Assembly (NCBI GenBank): GCA_900764215.1
Contig: CAAFNI010000507.1
Coordinates: 1 to 11,168 of the forward strand
Source: an uncultured Sutterella sp.
GTDB taxonomy: Bacteria; Pseudomonadota; Gammaproteobacteria; Burkholderiales; Burkholderiaceae_F
Reading direction: 5' to 3'
Length of the DNA stretch: 11,168 nucleotides
The notes under the pieces were generated by a model. It ran no database searches. It saw only the letters and a list, made by a program, of their open reading frames with translations, and had not been told where the DNA came from. The position numbers were made by a program, and so were the translations under genes. Below, piece by piece: positions 1-6,448 of the stretch (the stretch's first letter is position 1; each line of letters begins with the position of its first letter).

Positions 1-90
1 CACGCTCGCGATCCCGAGGCGCTGATGCATATTTTCGAAGGCATGTCTGAGAACGGGAAGCTCCAGGAGCTCCTGGAGCAGGAGGGCTGA
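1..90 (+). CDS. C-terminal end of an unidentified protein (partial)
   Basis: Frame 1 is open from the window edge to a TGA at 88-90 and encodes 29 residues ending in the acidic, leucine-rich stretch LQELLEQEG. A strong terminator starts 40 nt after the stop, which fits the true end of a gene or operon. The fragment prefers GAG and CTG/CTC codons, unlike the GAA-rich yebC that follows. Too little is present to name a family. The frame could be chance, but the stop-then-terminator arrangement favours a real gene end. Confidence 0.5.
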   Translation, partial: HARDPEALMHIFEGMSENGKLQELLEQEG

Positions 91-130
91 GTCAGATTCC
101 GAGTATGCGTACGCCCTAAGCAAATGATGA

Positions 131-170
131 AAGGCCGGCCCGCATATCACGGGCCGGCCTTTTTTGTTTT
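131..170 (+). terminator. Strong Rho-independent terminator
   Basis: A perfect 12-bp GC-rich stem (131-142 paired with 150-161) encloses a 7-nt loop and is followed directly by a T-rich run to position 170. It ends the transcript of the partial gene at the window start. Right after it, TAAAAT at 170-175 could be a -10 box for yebC, but I see no matching -35 element. Confidence 0.92.
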
Positions 171-330
171 AAAATATTCGGCCTTATCCGCGCCGGCCCA
201 TGCACTCTGCTCAGCCATTGCCGGTAGTCGGACCCGCATTCCTCAAAGAACAACGGCGCGCGGCAACGCTCCATGGATGCCCGAGGGGCACGGCTTGCCC
301 GGCCGTTCACTGCATATCGAAAGGATCATC

Positions 331-1065
331 ATGTCAGGTCATTCCAAGTGGGCCAACATCCAGCATCGCAAGGGCCGTCAGGACGCCAAGCGCTCCAACC
401 TCTGGACGAAGCTGGTTCGTGAAATCATCGTGGCTGCCCGCATGGGCGGAGGCGATCCGGATTCCAACTCCCGTCTCCGTCTTGCTCTGATCAAAGCCCG
501 TGCCGGCAACGTGCCCAAGGACACCATCAGCAACGCCATTCTCAAGGGCACCGGCCAGCTCGAAGGTGTTTCCTACGAAGAAGTTCGCTATGAAGGCTAC
601 GGCATCGGCGGCGCCGCCCTCATCATCGACTGCACAACCGACAACCGGGTCCGCACGGTTGCCGACGTCCGCCATGCCCTTACGAAGCACGGCGGTAATC
701 TCGGCACGGAAGGCTCCGTCTCCTTCATGTTCAAGCACATCGGTGAATTCCTCTTCGCACCGGGCGTCACGACCGAAGACGCCGTGATGGAAATCGCCCT
801 GGAAGCCGGCGCCGACGACGTGGTTTCCAACGAAGACGGCTCCATCGAAGTCACCTGCGAACCGTCCGCCTTCGACGCTGTCTCCAAGGCCTTTGAAGCT
901 GCCGGAGTCGAACCGGTCATGTCTGAAATCACCTACAAGGCTCTCAACGAAGTCAAGCTCTCAGGCGCCGATGCCGAAAAGATGCAGAAGCTCATTGATG
1001 CCCTTGACGATCTCGACGACGTTCAGCAGGTCTACACGTCCGCCGACTTCGACGACGAAGATTAA
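331..1065 (+). CDS. yebC: YebC/PmpR-family protein (DUF28)
   Basis: This encodes 244 residues, the usual length for the family. YebC/PmpR proteins are cytoplasmic. They were first described as transcriptional regulators, and some members have more recently been linked to relieving ribosome stalling at proline-rich stretches. The N-terminus MSGHSKWANIQHRKGRQDAK is the family hallmark. The acidic C-terminus (LDDVQQVYTSADFDDED) matches the usual YebC ending, so all three family domains should be present. I chose ATG 331 because the conserved N-terminus begins there and GAAAGGA (319-325) sits 5 nt upstream. The frame stays open upstream to 124, but that extension runs through a terminator hairpin and does not resemble the family. 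A terminator follows, so the gene appears to be transcribed alone. Confidence 0.97.
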   Translation: MSGHSKWANIQHRKGRQDAKRSNLWTKLVREIIVAARMGGGDPDSNSRLRLALIKARAGNVPKDTISNAILKGTGQLEGVSYEEVRYEGYGIGGAALIIDCTTDNRVRTVADVRHALTKHGGNLGTEGSVSFMFKHIGEFLFAPGVTTEDAVMEIALEAGADDVVSNEDGSIEVTCEPSAFDAVSKAFEAAGVEPVMSEITYKALNEVKLSGADAEKMQKLIDALDDLDDVQQVYTSADFDDED

Positions 1066-1084
1066 GCGGCTTGCGCTCGTAGCC

Positions 1085-1120
1085 AAAGCCCGTTCAGTCA
1101 CGTGAACGGGCTTTGCTTTT
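1085..1120 (+). terminator. Rho-independent terminator after yebC
   Basis: A perfect 12-bp stem (1085-1096 with 1103-1114) with a 6-nt loop is followed by GCTTTTAT. It starts 19 nt after the yebC stop and separates yebC from purD. Confidence 0.9.
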
Positions 1121-1124
1121 ATAA

Positions 1125-1153
1125 CTGCATCGCCCCGCCTCGGGCGGTACAAT
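1125..1153 (+). promoter_or_regulatory. Possible purD promoter
   Basis: TACAAT at 1148-1153 is a good -10 hexamer. The hexamer 17 bp upstream (CTGCAT, 1125-1130) is a poor -35. It lies between the yebC terminator and purD, where a promoter is expected, and would give a leader of about 110 nt. No known operator or PurR-like site is evident. The call rests mainly on the -10 and the position. Confidence 0.35.
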
Positions 1154-1271
1154 AAACTGTTCCCTCAGGAAGCTTCGGCTGCTACGGAGCACGACAACCT
1201 TTCACCTTCCGGGAGCTCTCTCCCACAACTCCGGCGTTCCGGCGCCGGTTCGTTTCTAAGAGACCATCAAA

Positions 1272-2555
1272 ATGAACCTTCTCGTTGTTGGCAACGGCGG
1301 GCGTGAACACGCTCTCGCCTGGCGCCTCGCTCAGAGCGATCGCGTGACCAAAGTTTTCGTGGCTCCCGGCAATGCCGGCACGGCCCTGACGCCTCGTCTT
1401 GAAAACCTTCCGATCACCGACATCGAACAACTGATCGAATTCGTTAAGAACAACAACATCGCCTTTACGGTCGTAGGCCCTGAAGCTCCGCTCGCCGCAG
1501 GCATCGTCGACAAGTTCCGCGCCGCCGGCCTGCGCATTTTCGGCCCGACCAAGGCCGCCGCGCAGCTTGAAAGCTCCAAGGATTTCGCCAAGGCCTTCAT
1601 GAAGCGTCACAACATTCCGACGGCCGACTATGAATCGTTCACGGATCCCGAAGCCGCTCACGCCTATGTCCGACGCAAGGGTGCTCCCATCGTCGTCAAG
1701 GCCGACGGTCTTGCCGCCGGTAAGGGCGTCGTCGTCGCCATGTCGGAACAGGAAGCCCATGACGCTATCGACATGATGCTCGAAGGCCATACGTTCGGCA
1801 ATGCAGGCGCCCGAGTCGTGATCGAAGACTTTCTTGACGGCGAAGAAGCATCCTTCATCGTGATGGTTGACGGCGAAAACATTCTTCCTATGGCCACCTC
1901 CCAGGACCACAAGCGCCTTCTTGACGGCGACCAAGGCCCCAACACAGGCGGCATGGGCGCCTATTCTCCGGCCCCCGTCGTCACACCGGACATCCACGCT
2001 CAGGTCATGCGCGAAATCATCCGTCCAACCGTTCAGGGCATGGCCGCCGACGGCATCCGCTACACCGGCTTCCTTTATGCCGGCCTCATGATCTCTCGCG
2101 GTGCCGACGGCAAGCCCGTTGTTCGCACGCTTGAGTTCAACTGCCGTTTCGGCGATCCGGAAACGCAACCGATCATGATGCGCATGAAGAGCGACTTCTC
2201 CGAAATCATCGAAGCCGGCATCGACGGCAAGCTCGACAGCGTTGAAGTCGAGTGGGACCGCCGCACCGCTCTCGGCGTCGTCTGCGCCGCCCGCGGCTAC
2301 CCGGCCAAGCCGGAAAAGGGCGCCGTCATTGAGGAGTTGCCTGAAAACACCGCCGACCAAATGGTCTTCCACGCCGGCACGACCATCAACGAAGAAGGTC
2401 TGACGGTCGTCTCCGGCGGCCGTGTGCTCTGCGTAGTCGGTCTAGGCGAATCCATCGCCGCCGCTCAAAAGTCCGCCTACGCAGCTGCACACCAAGTGAA
2501 ATTCGATGGTATACAGATGCGCTCCGACATCGGTTACCGCGCACTGAACCGGTGA
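1272..2555 (+). CDS. purD: Phosphoribosylamine-glycine ligase (GAR synthetase)
   Basis: This 427-residue cytoplasmic enzyme joins phosphoribosylamine and glycine with ATP, the second step of de novo purine synthesis. The N-terminal domain opens with GNGGREHAL (residues 7-15). The ATP-grasp core carries KADGLAAGKGV (from K143), SQDHKRLLDGDQGPNTGGMG, and LEFNCRFGDPETQ (287-299), where E288 and N290 are the expected metal ligands. Length and motif order match a complete single-function PurD with no fusion to PurN or PurM. ATG 1272 starts exactly at the conserved N-terminus, and AAGAGA (1258-1263) upstream is a moderate ribosome-binding site. Terminators on both sides make it a single-gene unit. 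In many Burkholderiales hemF comes next; here it does not. The opposite strand also has a long open frame, an effect of codon bias. Confidence 0.98.
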   Translation: MNLLVVGNGGREHALAWRLAQSDRVTKVFVAPGNAGTALTPRLENLPITDIEQLIEFVKNNNIAFTVVGPEAPLAAGIVDKFRAAGLRIFGPTKAAAQLESSKDFAKAFMKRHNIPTADYESFTDPEAAHAYVRRKGAPIVVKADGLAAGKGVVVAMSEQEAHDAIDMMLEGHTFGNAGARVVIEDFLDGEEASFIVMVDGENILPMATSQDHKRLLDGDQGPNTGGMGAYSPAPVVTPDIHAQVMREIIRPTVQGMAADGIRYTGFLYAGLMISRGADGKPVVRTLEFNCRFGDPETQPIMMRMKSDFSEIIEAGIDGKLDSVEVEWDRRTALGVVCAARGYPAKPEKGAVIEELPENTADQMVFHAGTTINEEGLTVVSGGRVLCVVGLGESIAAAQKSAYAAAHQVKFDGIQMRSDIGYRALNR

Positions 2556-2579
2556 TGTCCTTGAGTCTGCCGGACTAAC

Positions 2580-2616
2580 AAAGCCGCCTCCCCCTCAAGG
2601 AGGCGGCTTTTTGCTT
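2580..2616 (+). terminator. Rho-independent terminator after purD
   Basis: A perfect 12-bp stem (2580-2591 with 2599-2610) with a 7-nt C-rich loop runs into TTTTTGCTT. It starts 24 nt after the purD stop. Confidence 0.93.
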
Positions 2617-2681
2617 CCGTATTCGGACAGCTCATTCTCCGACCGCTCTGCGCAGAGGATGTTCGGATGAAAAAGGCGGGC

Positions 2682-2687
2682 TATACT
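2682..2687 (+). promoter_or_regulatory. Possible -10 box for the exported protein-nadD operon
   Basis: TATACT, one base from the sigma-70 consensus, lies 65 nt upstream of ATG 2753 and after the purD terminator. No convincing -35 is found 16-18 bp upstream. The position suits a promoter for the five-gene operon. Confidence 0.3.
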
Positions 2688-2752
2688 GAAACACGCACCG
2701 CCATTTTCTTTCGGCGCACCGTACATCATCCTCCGCTCACCCAGCCACACAG

Positions 2753-3406
2753 ATGCATTCTGCCTTTTTTTCAAAGCTCCCGGCCCTTCTGGCATGCGTC
2801 CTAGCTCCGTTCGCTCTCGCCGGCGCAGCGCATGCCGAAACAATCACAGGTCCGTTCGCCTATCCGACGGGGCTGCTTGACGCGCCGGCCACTCTGACGA
2901 CGCCGCTCGGCAGCGGTGCCCGCATCGGCAAGCCCCGCATCGTGCTCGAAAACACCAGGCTCGAGGATCTAGCCGCCATGACGCGCGCCGTTCGTCTCTC
3001 CGAAGGAGACGGCGTTTTTCGTCGAGACACGGTCTGCCTCGCCGGAACCACCCATGGCAAGCCCATGATCGCTTGGTTCATTGCCACCGACAGCGAATTT
3101 GTGACCGAAGTCCAGCTCGAGTGGACCGGCAAGCGCAACGTGCCCGAATTCTGCCGCAGGCTAGACGCCGAACACCAGCCTGTTCAGATCGGCCGCATCG
3201 GACTCGGCATGGAGCACGCCCTGGTCGACGAATTGCTCGGTCCCGCCTCCTACAAGGATGACGCGGGCTGGCACTATTGGTTCAGCCAGAGATTCCTGCG
3301 CAACACGCGCGGCCTTCAGGAGCTTGAACTCAACTGGCTCGCCGTACACTACGACGGCGCAGGCTTCGTCGATCAATGCTTTTCCTCTCAGGTCACCAAT
3401 CTCTGA
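2753..3406 (+). CDS. Exported protein of unknown function with a BamE-like C-terminal half
   Basis: This encodes 217 residues. Residues 1-28 look like a Sec signal peptide: Lys8, a hydrophobic core, and an A-H-A cleavage site before E29. LLAC at 12-15 resembles a lipobox, but the n-region and core before it are too short, so a periplasmic protein is more likely than a lipoprotein. Residues 146-177 (IGRIGLGMEHALVDELLG, then a short loop, then GWHYWF) resemble the SmpA/OmlA (BamE) pattern, in which a GM-x-V-x-x-LLG helix is followed by a strand with W-x-Y. That is my inference from the pattern; I do not recognise the whole protein. Three cysteines remain after cleavage (C95, C134, C209). No clear Shine-Dalgarno precedes ATG 2753. 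The stop is 7 nt before nadD, so the two are probably co-transcribed. It occupies the position where hemF sits in many Burkholderiales. Confidence 0.8.
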   Translation: MHSAFFSKLPALLACVLAPFALAGAAHAETITGPFAYPTGLLDAPATLTTPLGSGARIGKPRIVLENTRLEDLAAMTRAVRLSEGDGVFRRDTVCLAGTTHGKPMIAWFIATDSEFVTEVQLEWTGKRNVPEFCRRLDAEHQPVQIGRIGLGMEHALVDELLGPASYKDDAGWHYWFSQRFLRNTRGLQELELNWLAVHYDGAGFVDQCFSSQVTNL

Positions 3407-3413
3407 GATCCTC

Positions 3414-4106
3414 ATGCCTGACAGTCTTGCGTTATATTCGGCCCGCCGCGGGCTCGGCATTCTTGGAGGCACCTTTGATCCCGTGCATGCAGGGCACCTC
3501 TGCCTGGCGCGTGCAGCGCTTGAGGCCGTTCCGCTCGTGCGCGTCGAGCTCATGCCGGCGGGGGAACCGTGGCAGAAAAGCCGCATTTCGCCCGGAATCC
3601 ACCGCTTGAACATGCTTCGCATTGCAGTAGAATACGAGCCTCAATGCCGCATCAACACATCGGAACTTTGCCGCAGCGGTGCAACCTACACCATCGACAC
3701 GGTCCGCAGATTTCGTGAGGTCGTCGGTCCTGACATGCCGCTTGTCCTCATTCTCGGCAGCGACCAGTGGTTCAATCTGTCCACTTGGAAGGACTGGCAG
3801 TTGCTCACCGACTTCGTGCACATCGCTTTTTGCGCCCGGAACGGCATTCGCGATCTCGAACTACCAGTTGTCCAAGCCCGTTGGGCGGCGCCCCGCATGA
3901 CCGAGTCGCGCAAGCTCGTTTTTCAGCCTTCCGGCAGAATCGCGCGTTTCGAAATGGCGCCTCACGGCGCAAGCGCAACCGCCATCCGCCGCGCGCTTGC
4001 CCGAGAGCCTTTTGCCCGAGCCATGACGTCACTCGACGGCTGGCTTGACCCCGGCGTTGCCTCCTACATCCGACAGCACGGACTCTATCAGCCCGTGCGC
4101 CACTAA
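3414..4106 (+). CDS. nadD: Nicotinate-nucleotide adenylyltransferase
   Basis: This 230-residue enzyme adenylates nicotinate mononucleotide to deamido-NAD, the step shared by the de novo and salvage routes to NAD. The nucleotidyltransferase signature GGTFDPVHAGHL is at residues 18-29, with the catalytic H-x-G-H at 25-28. LILGSDQWFNLSTWKDW, the family's mid-region motif, follows, and ASATAIRRAL near the C-terminus matches the usual S-x-T-x-IR phosphate-binding segment. I chose ATG 3414 because it places the signature at the normal distance from the N-terminus. The longer frame from 3258 would overlap the preceding gene by about 150 nt and adds nothing conserved. The ribosome-binding site is weak (GAG just upstream), suggesting translational coupling to the gene before. 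It is followed by rsfS, a common pairing. Confidence 0.96.
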   Translation: MPDSLALYSARRGLGILGGTFDPVHAGHLCLARAALEAVPLVRVELMPAGEPWQKSRISPGIHRLNMLRIAVEYEPQCRINTSELCRSGATYTIDTVRRFREVVGPDMPLVLILGSDQWFNLSTWKDWQLLTDFVHIAFCARNGIRDLELPVVQARWAAPRMTESRKLVFQPSGRIARFEMAPHGASATAIRRALAREPFARAMTSLDGWLDPGVASYIRQHGLYQPVRH

Positions 4107-4121
4107 CCAACACTGTAAAAC

Positions 4122-4526
4122 ATGAACATCGAAGAACTTACCCAGCTCGTCGTCAACGCCCTTGAGGACGTCAAGGCCAAGGACATCAAGGTTTTCAACA
4201 CCGAAGAACTTACCGATCAGTTTGAACGCGTCGTCATCGCATCGGGCACCTCCAACCGCCAGACCCGCGCCCTCGCCTATTCCGTCTCGCACGAAGTCAA
4301 GCAGGCGGGCGGCGACGTCCTCGGCATGGAAGGTCAGGAAACCGGCGAATGGGTCCTCGTCGACCTCGGCCCCGTCGTCTGCCATTGCCTTCAGCCCAAC
4401 GTCCGCGACTACTACAACCTCGAGGAGATCTGGGGTGGCAAGGAAGTCTTCATGAAAGCCAACGAAGAGTGCGCATCCCGTCTGATGCCGCATCGCCCGG
4501 GCCACATGCCCGAAGACTTCGAATAA
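4122..4526 (+). CDS. rsfS: Ribosomal silencing factor RsfS
   Basis: This encodes 134 residues of the RsfS/Iojap family. RsfS binds ribosomal protein L14 on the large subunit and blocks subunit joining, saving energy in stationary phase or starvation. The diagnostic block is present: ASGTSNRQ (40-47), then GEWVLVDLGPVVCHCL (75-90), then R-x-YYNLE-x-IW (95-104). The family usually has a shorter tail; the last 30 residues (acidic, with H and P) extend past the conserved core but are within normal range. The start is fixed by the conserved N-terminus; no Shine-Dalgarno is visible in the 15-nt gap after nadD. The next gene, rlmH, acts on the same ribosomal subunit and begins 3 nt after the stop. 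Confidence 0.96.
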   Translation: MNIEELTQLVVNALEDVKAKDIKVFNTEELTDQFERVVIASGTSNRQTRALAYSVSHEVKQAGGDVLGMEGQETGEWVLVDLGPVVCHCLQPNVRDYYNLEEIWGGKEVFMKANEECASRLMPHRPGHMPEDFE

Positions 4527-4529
4527 GTC

Positions 4530-4997
4530 ATGCAGATCCGCATCGTGGCCGTCGGCCAGCGCATCACCGACTGGGCTCAGTCTGCCGTCTCCGACTATTT
4601 GTCCCGCTTTCCACGTGACTTCAGGGTGGAGCTGAAGGAAATCCGCACCGAACCGCGCGCTGGACAGACGCCCGCGCGCCTCATGGCGGCTGAGGCGGAG
4701 CGCATCCTGGCAGCCGTTTCCCCCGACGACTTCGTCGTCGTGCTCGATGAGCACGGCAAGGATCTCACGACGATGGAGCTCGCCAAGCACTTCTCGCGTT
4801 GGCGCGCCGACAGCGAAACGCCCGTCTTCGTGATCGGTGGCCCCGACGGCCTCGCCCCTGAGGTAAAGGCTCGGGCGAACTTGACGATCCGACTCTCATC
4901 CATGACTCTGCCGCACGCATTTGCGCGCGTCATGCTTTCCGAGCAGATCTACCGGGCCTGGTCGATTCTCGCAGGGCATCCCTACCATCGAGCCTGA
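4530..4997 (+). CDS. rlmH: 23S rRNA (pseudouridine-1915-N3)-methyltransferase
   Basis: This is a 155-residue SPOUT-class methyltransferase, the standard length. RlmH is a homodimer that methylates pseudouridine 1915 in helix 69 of 23S rRNA on assembled 70S ribosomes, using S-adenosylmethionine. Visible motifs are FVVVLDEHGK (68-77), FVIGGPDGL (100-108) of the trefoil-knot cofactor site, and the C-terminal signature SMTLPHAFARVMLSEQIYRA (124-143) ending in HPYHRA, all intact. The 3-nt gap after rsfS and the lack of a clear ribosome-binding site suggest translational coupling. The 5-nt gap to maf continues the operon. Confidence 0.98.
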   Translation: MQIRIVAVGQRITDWAQSAVSDYLSRFPRDFRVELKEIRTEPRAGQTPARLMAAEAERILAAVSPDDFVVVLDEHGKDLTTMELAKHFSRWRADSETPVFVIGGPDGLAPEVKARANLTIRLSSMTLPHAFARVMLSEQIYRAWSILAGHPYHRA

Positions 4998-5002
4998 CAC
5001 TC

Positions 5003-5632
5003 ATGTCCAACAAAACGATCTTTCTTGCAAGCAAAAGCCCGCGCCGCCGAGATTTGCTCACACGCCTCGGCTACGATGTGCGCGTCATCGCAAGCAATGC
5101 ACACACGCTCATGGCCTTTGATGGCGACGAAGTCGTTCTTCCAGACGAAGCGCCTGAAGCCTACGTCCTTCGCACCGCCCGCCACAAGTTCCTTGAAGGC
5201 CTTGGCGTGAAGAATGCCGGCGAATTCGCCGGCGTCCGCCTTCCCATCGTCGCCGCCGACACCGTGGTGAGCATGGGTGCCGAGATTCTCGGCAAGCCGC
5301 GCGACTTTGACGAAGCATGTCTTTTTCTCGAAAAACTCTCGGGCCGCATCCACGATGTACGTACCGCAGTCTATGTCGGCTTCTCCGAAACCGTCTGTGA
5401 CTGGCGCATATCACACTCCACCGTAACCTTCCGCGAACTTTCGAGAACTGAAATCGAAGCCTATGCAAACAGCGGCGAACCCTACGACAAGGCGGGCGGC
5501 TACGGCATCCAGGGACTGGCGAGCATCTTCATCTCGAACATTTCGGGAAGCTACACCGGCATCATGGGACTTCCTGTCTACGAGACAGCAGAACTGCTAG
5601 CCAACGCCGGCTTTCCCGTATTCAATTCTTAA
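5003..5632 (+). CDS. maf: Maf-family nucleoside triphosphate pyrophosphatase (likely dTTP/UTP type)
   Basis: This 209-residue cytoplasmic enzyme belongs to the Maf/HAM1-like fold, which hydrolyses non-canonical or selected canonical nucleotides to monophosphates. The phosphate-binding segment LASKSPRRRDLL is at 8-19. The family's ADT motif is present with D86, LGKP lies around 97-99, and EPYDKAGGYGIQG spans 159-171, followed by an SGSYTGIMGLPVYET segment. The DKAGGYGIQG and GSY-x-G-x-MGLP pattern is closer to the YhdE (dTTP/UTP) subfamily than to YceF (7-methyl-GTP); that assignment is by recall. It is the last gene of the nadD operon, with a terminator 26 nt downstream. In many Burkholderiales ribonuclease G (rng) follows here; in this window it does not. 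Confidence 0.95.
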   Translation: MSNKTIFLASKSPRRRDLLTRLGYDVRVIASNAHTLMAFDGDEVVLPDEAPEAYVLRTARHKFLEGLGVKNAGEFAGVRLPIVAADTVVSMGAEILGKPRDFDEACLFLEKLSGRIHDVRTAVYVGFSETVCDWRISHSTVTFRELSRTEIEAYANSGEPYDKAGGYGIQGLASIFISNISGSYTGIMGLPVYETAELLANAGFPVFNS

Positions 5633-5658
5633 TAAGTCGAATTATTACAACACCCTAA

Positions 5659-5690
5659 GAAAATGCCCGCTTTTGCGGGCATTTTCTCGA
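5659..5690. terminator. Bidirectional terminator between maf and the FKBP gene
   Basis: A perfect 12-bp stem (5659-5670 with 5675-5686) closes on a TTTT loop. The A-T pairs at its base give a T-rich 3' side on both strands (ATTTTCTC on +, ATTTTCTT on -). Placed between convergent genes, it can end both transcripts. A weaker inverted repeat (CCGCTCC 5704-5710 with GGAGCGG 5721-5727) lies between it and the FKBP stop. Confidence 0.88.
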
Positions 5691-5729
5691 CTTCGGCGAA
5701 GCGCCGCTCCGGCCTCACCTGGAGCGGGT

Positions 5730-6068
5730 TCAATAGACCTTCACAAGCTCGACTTCGAAGATGAGCGTGGCATTAGGAGGAATGCAACCCGGAACGCCGT
5801 AGGCGCCGTAGCCGAGATGCGCCGGGATAGTCAAACGACGCTTCTGGCCCTCCCTCATGCCGACGACTCCCATATCCCAGCCCTGGATGACCATTCCGAC
5901 GCCGCAGACGAACTCCAGCGGTTCGCCGCGGTCCAAGCTTGAATCGAATTTCGTGCCGTCCTCAAGCCAGCCTGTATAGTGGGCGGCAATCGTGTCTCCC
6001 TTCATCGCCTGGCGGCCGGTCCCTTCGGCGAGTTCTTCGATCTTGAGTTCCTTTAATTCTTCCTGCAT
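5730..6068 (-). CDS. FKBP-type peptidyl-prolyl cis-trans isomerase
   Basis: This encodes 112 residues from the preferred start and is a single FKBP domain with no signal peptide, so it should act in the cytoplasm as a protein-folding catalyst. The active-site layout is complete. In this numbering it has HYTG (30-33), KFDSS (40-44), LEF (51-53), VIQGWD (60-65), LGYG (85-88) and IPPNATLIFEVEL (96-108). It lacks the inserted IF chaperone domain of SlyD, so it resembles the short FKBP12-like enzymes. Three in-frame ATGs are possible (6083, 6074, 6068). I prefer 6068 because AGGA (6080-6077) lies 8 nt before it, whereas it overlaps or crowds the other two. The choice changes the protein by five residues or fewer. 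It is convergent with maf and divergent from the pseudo-helicase gene. Confidence 0.95.
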   Translation of the reverse strand: MQEELKELKIEELAEGTGRQAMKGDTIAAHYTGWLEDGTKFDSSLDRGEPLEFVCGVGMVIQGWDMGVVGMREGQKRRLTIPAHLGYGAYGVPGCIPPNATLIFEVELVKVY

Positions 6069-6076
6069 GGGCATAG

Positions 6077-6080
6077 TCCT
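6077..6080 (-). promoter_or_regulatory. Ribosome-binding site that decides the FKBP start
   Basis: On the - strand AGGA lies 8 nt before ATG 6068 but only 2 nt before ATG 6074 and downstream of ATG 6083. The spacing supports 6068 as the start. Further upstream TAAGAT (6109-6104, - strand) could be a -10 box, with no clear -35. Confidence 0.5.
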
Positions 6081-6139
6081 CATCGTAGGTTGCTGATGTC
6101 ACAATCTTACAATGGCGGAGACCGACTCAGGAACACTCC

Positions 6140-6162
6140 GGCATGACGTGATCGGGCATGAC
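6140..6162. repeat. Short tandem direct repeat, GGCATGAC twice
   Basis: GGCATGAC occurs at 6140-6147 and 6155-6162, a 15-bp period. It lies 27-50 bp upstream of the possible -10 box at 6189. It could be a paired activator site, but two 8-bp copies may also be chance. Confidence 0.35.
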
Positions 6163-6345
6163 AGGATGCATTCCAACTGTCCGCCGTGTAAAATGAATCC
6201 GCCGTCCGACAACCCTCACCTTCGGACGCAATGGCTTTCATTGCCTGCCATGCTGACAGCGCCGATTCCCTCCATGTCCGGGAGCCGGGCTTGCATGACC
6301 GAAGCGCATAACCAAGCGCTCATCGGCACCTTCTGACAGGCTACT

Positions 6346-6371
6346 CCCGCACGCTACGGCGTTTTGGCGGG
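6346..6371 (+). other. Leader hairpin 1
   Basis: CCCGC-ACGC (6346-6354) pairs with GCGT (6359-6362) and GCGGG (6367-6371), giving nine base pairs around a TACG loop with a 4-nt bulge (TTTG) on the 3' side. No T-run follows, so it is not an intrinsic terminator. It lies about 100 nt before the pseudo-helicase start. Confidence 0.45.
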
Positions 6372-6402
6372 CATACCCTATTCCGATTCCGCATACGCTT
6401 TA

Positions 6403-6448
6403 CCGATGCGAAGAGGCGCCGCCTCCTTCCCTGCGCATTCCGCATCGG
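6403..6448 (+). other. Leader hairpin 2, next to the start codon
   Basis: CCGATGCG (6403-6410) pairs perfectly with CGCATCGG (6441-6448), and GAGGC/GCCTC (6413-6417 with 6421-6425) forms an inner stem on a 3-nt loop. The 15 nt at 6426-6440 stay unpaired on the 3' side. The outer helix ends 20 nt before ATG 6468 and touches the alternative GTG start at 6450, so it could affect ribosome access. Confidence 0.5.

Noticed and set aside
124..330. N-terminal extension of yebC in the same frame
   Set aside because: It begins inside the upstream terminator region and has no family resemblance, and the conserved YebC N-terminus with its ribosome-binding site starts at 331.
1182..2372. 396-codon open frame on the - strand opposite purD
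   Set aside because: It lies fully antisense to a clearly conserved gene, has an arbitrary composition and no known motif, and is a product of strong third-position G/C bias.
3258..3413. Longer nadD start
   Set aside because: It overlaps the preceding gene by about 150 nt, and the extra residues are its out-of-frame translation; ATG 3414 gives the normal NadD N-terminus.
4029..4790. 253-codon - strand frame across rsfS and rlmH
   Set aside because: It is antisense to two conserved genes and carries no recognisable domain.
6112..6336. 74-codon + strand frame (and a 48-codon internal version from 6193) in the intergenic region
   Set aside because: There is no ribosome-binding site and no recognisable motif, and the inner start codon overlaps a possible -10 box.
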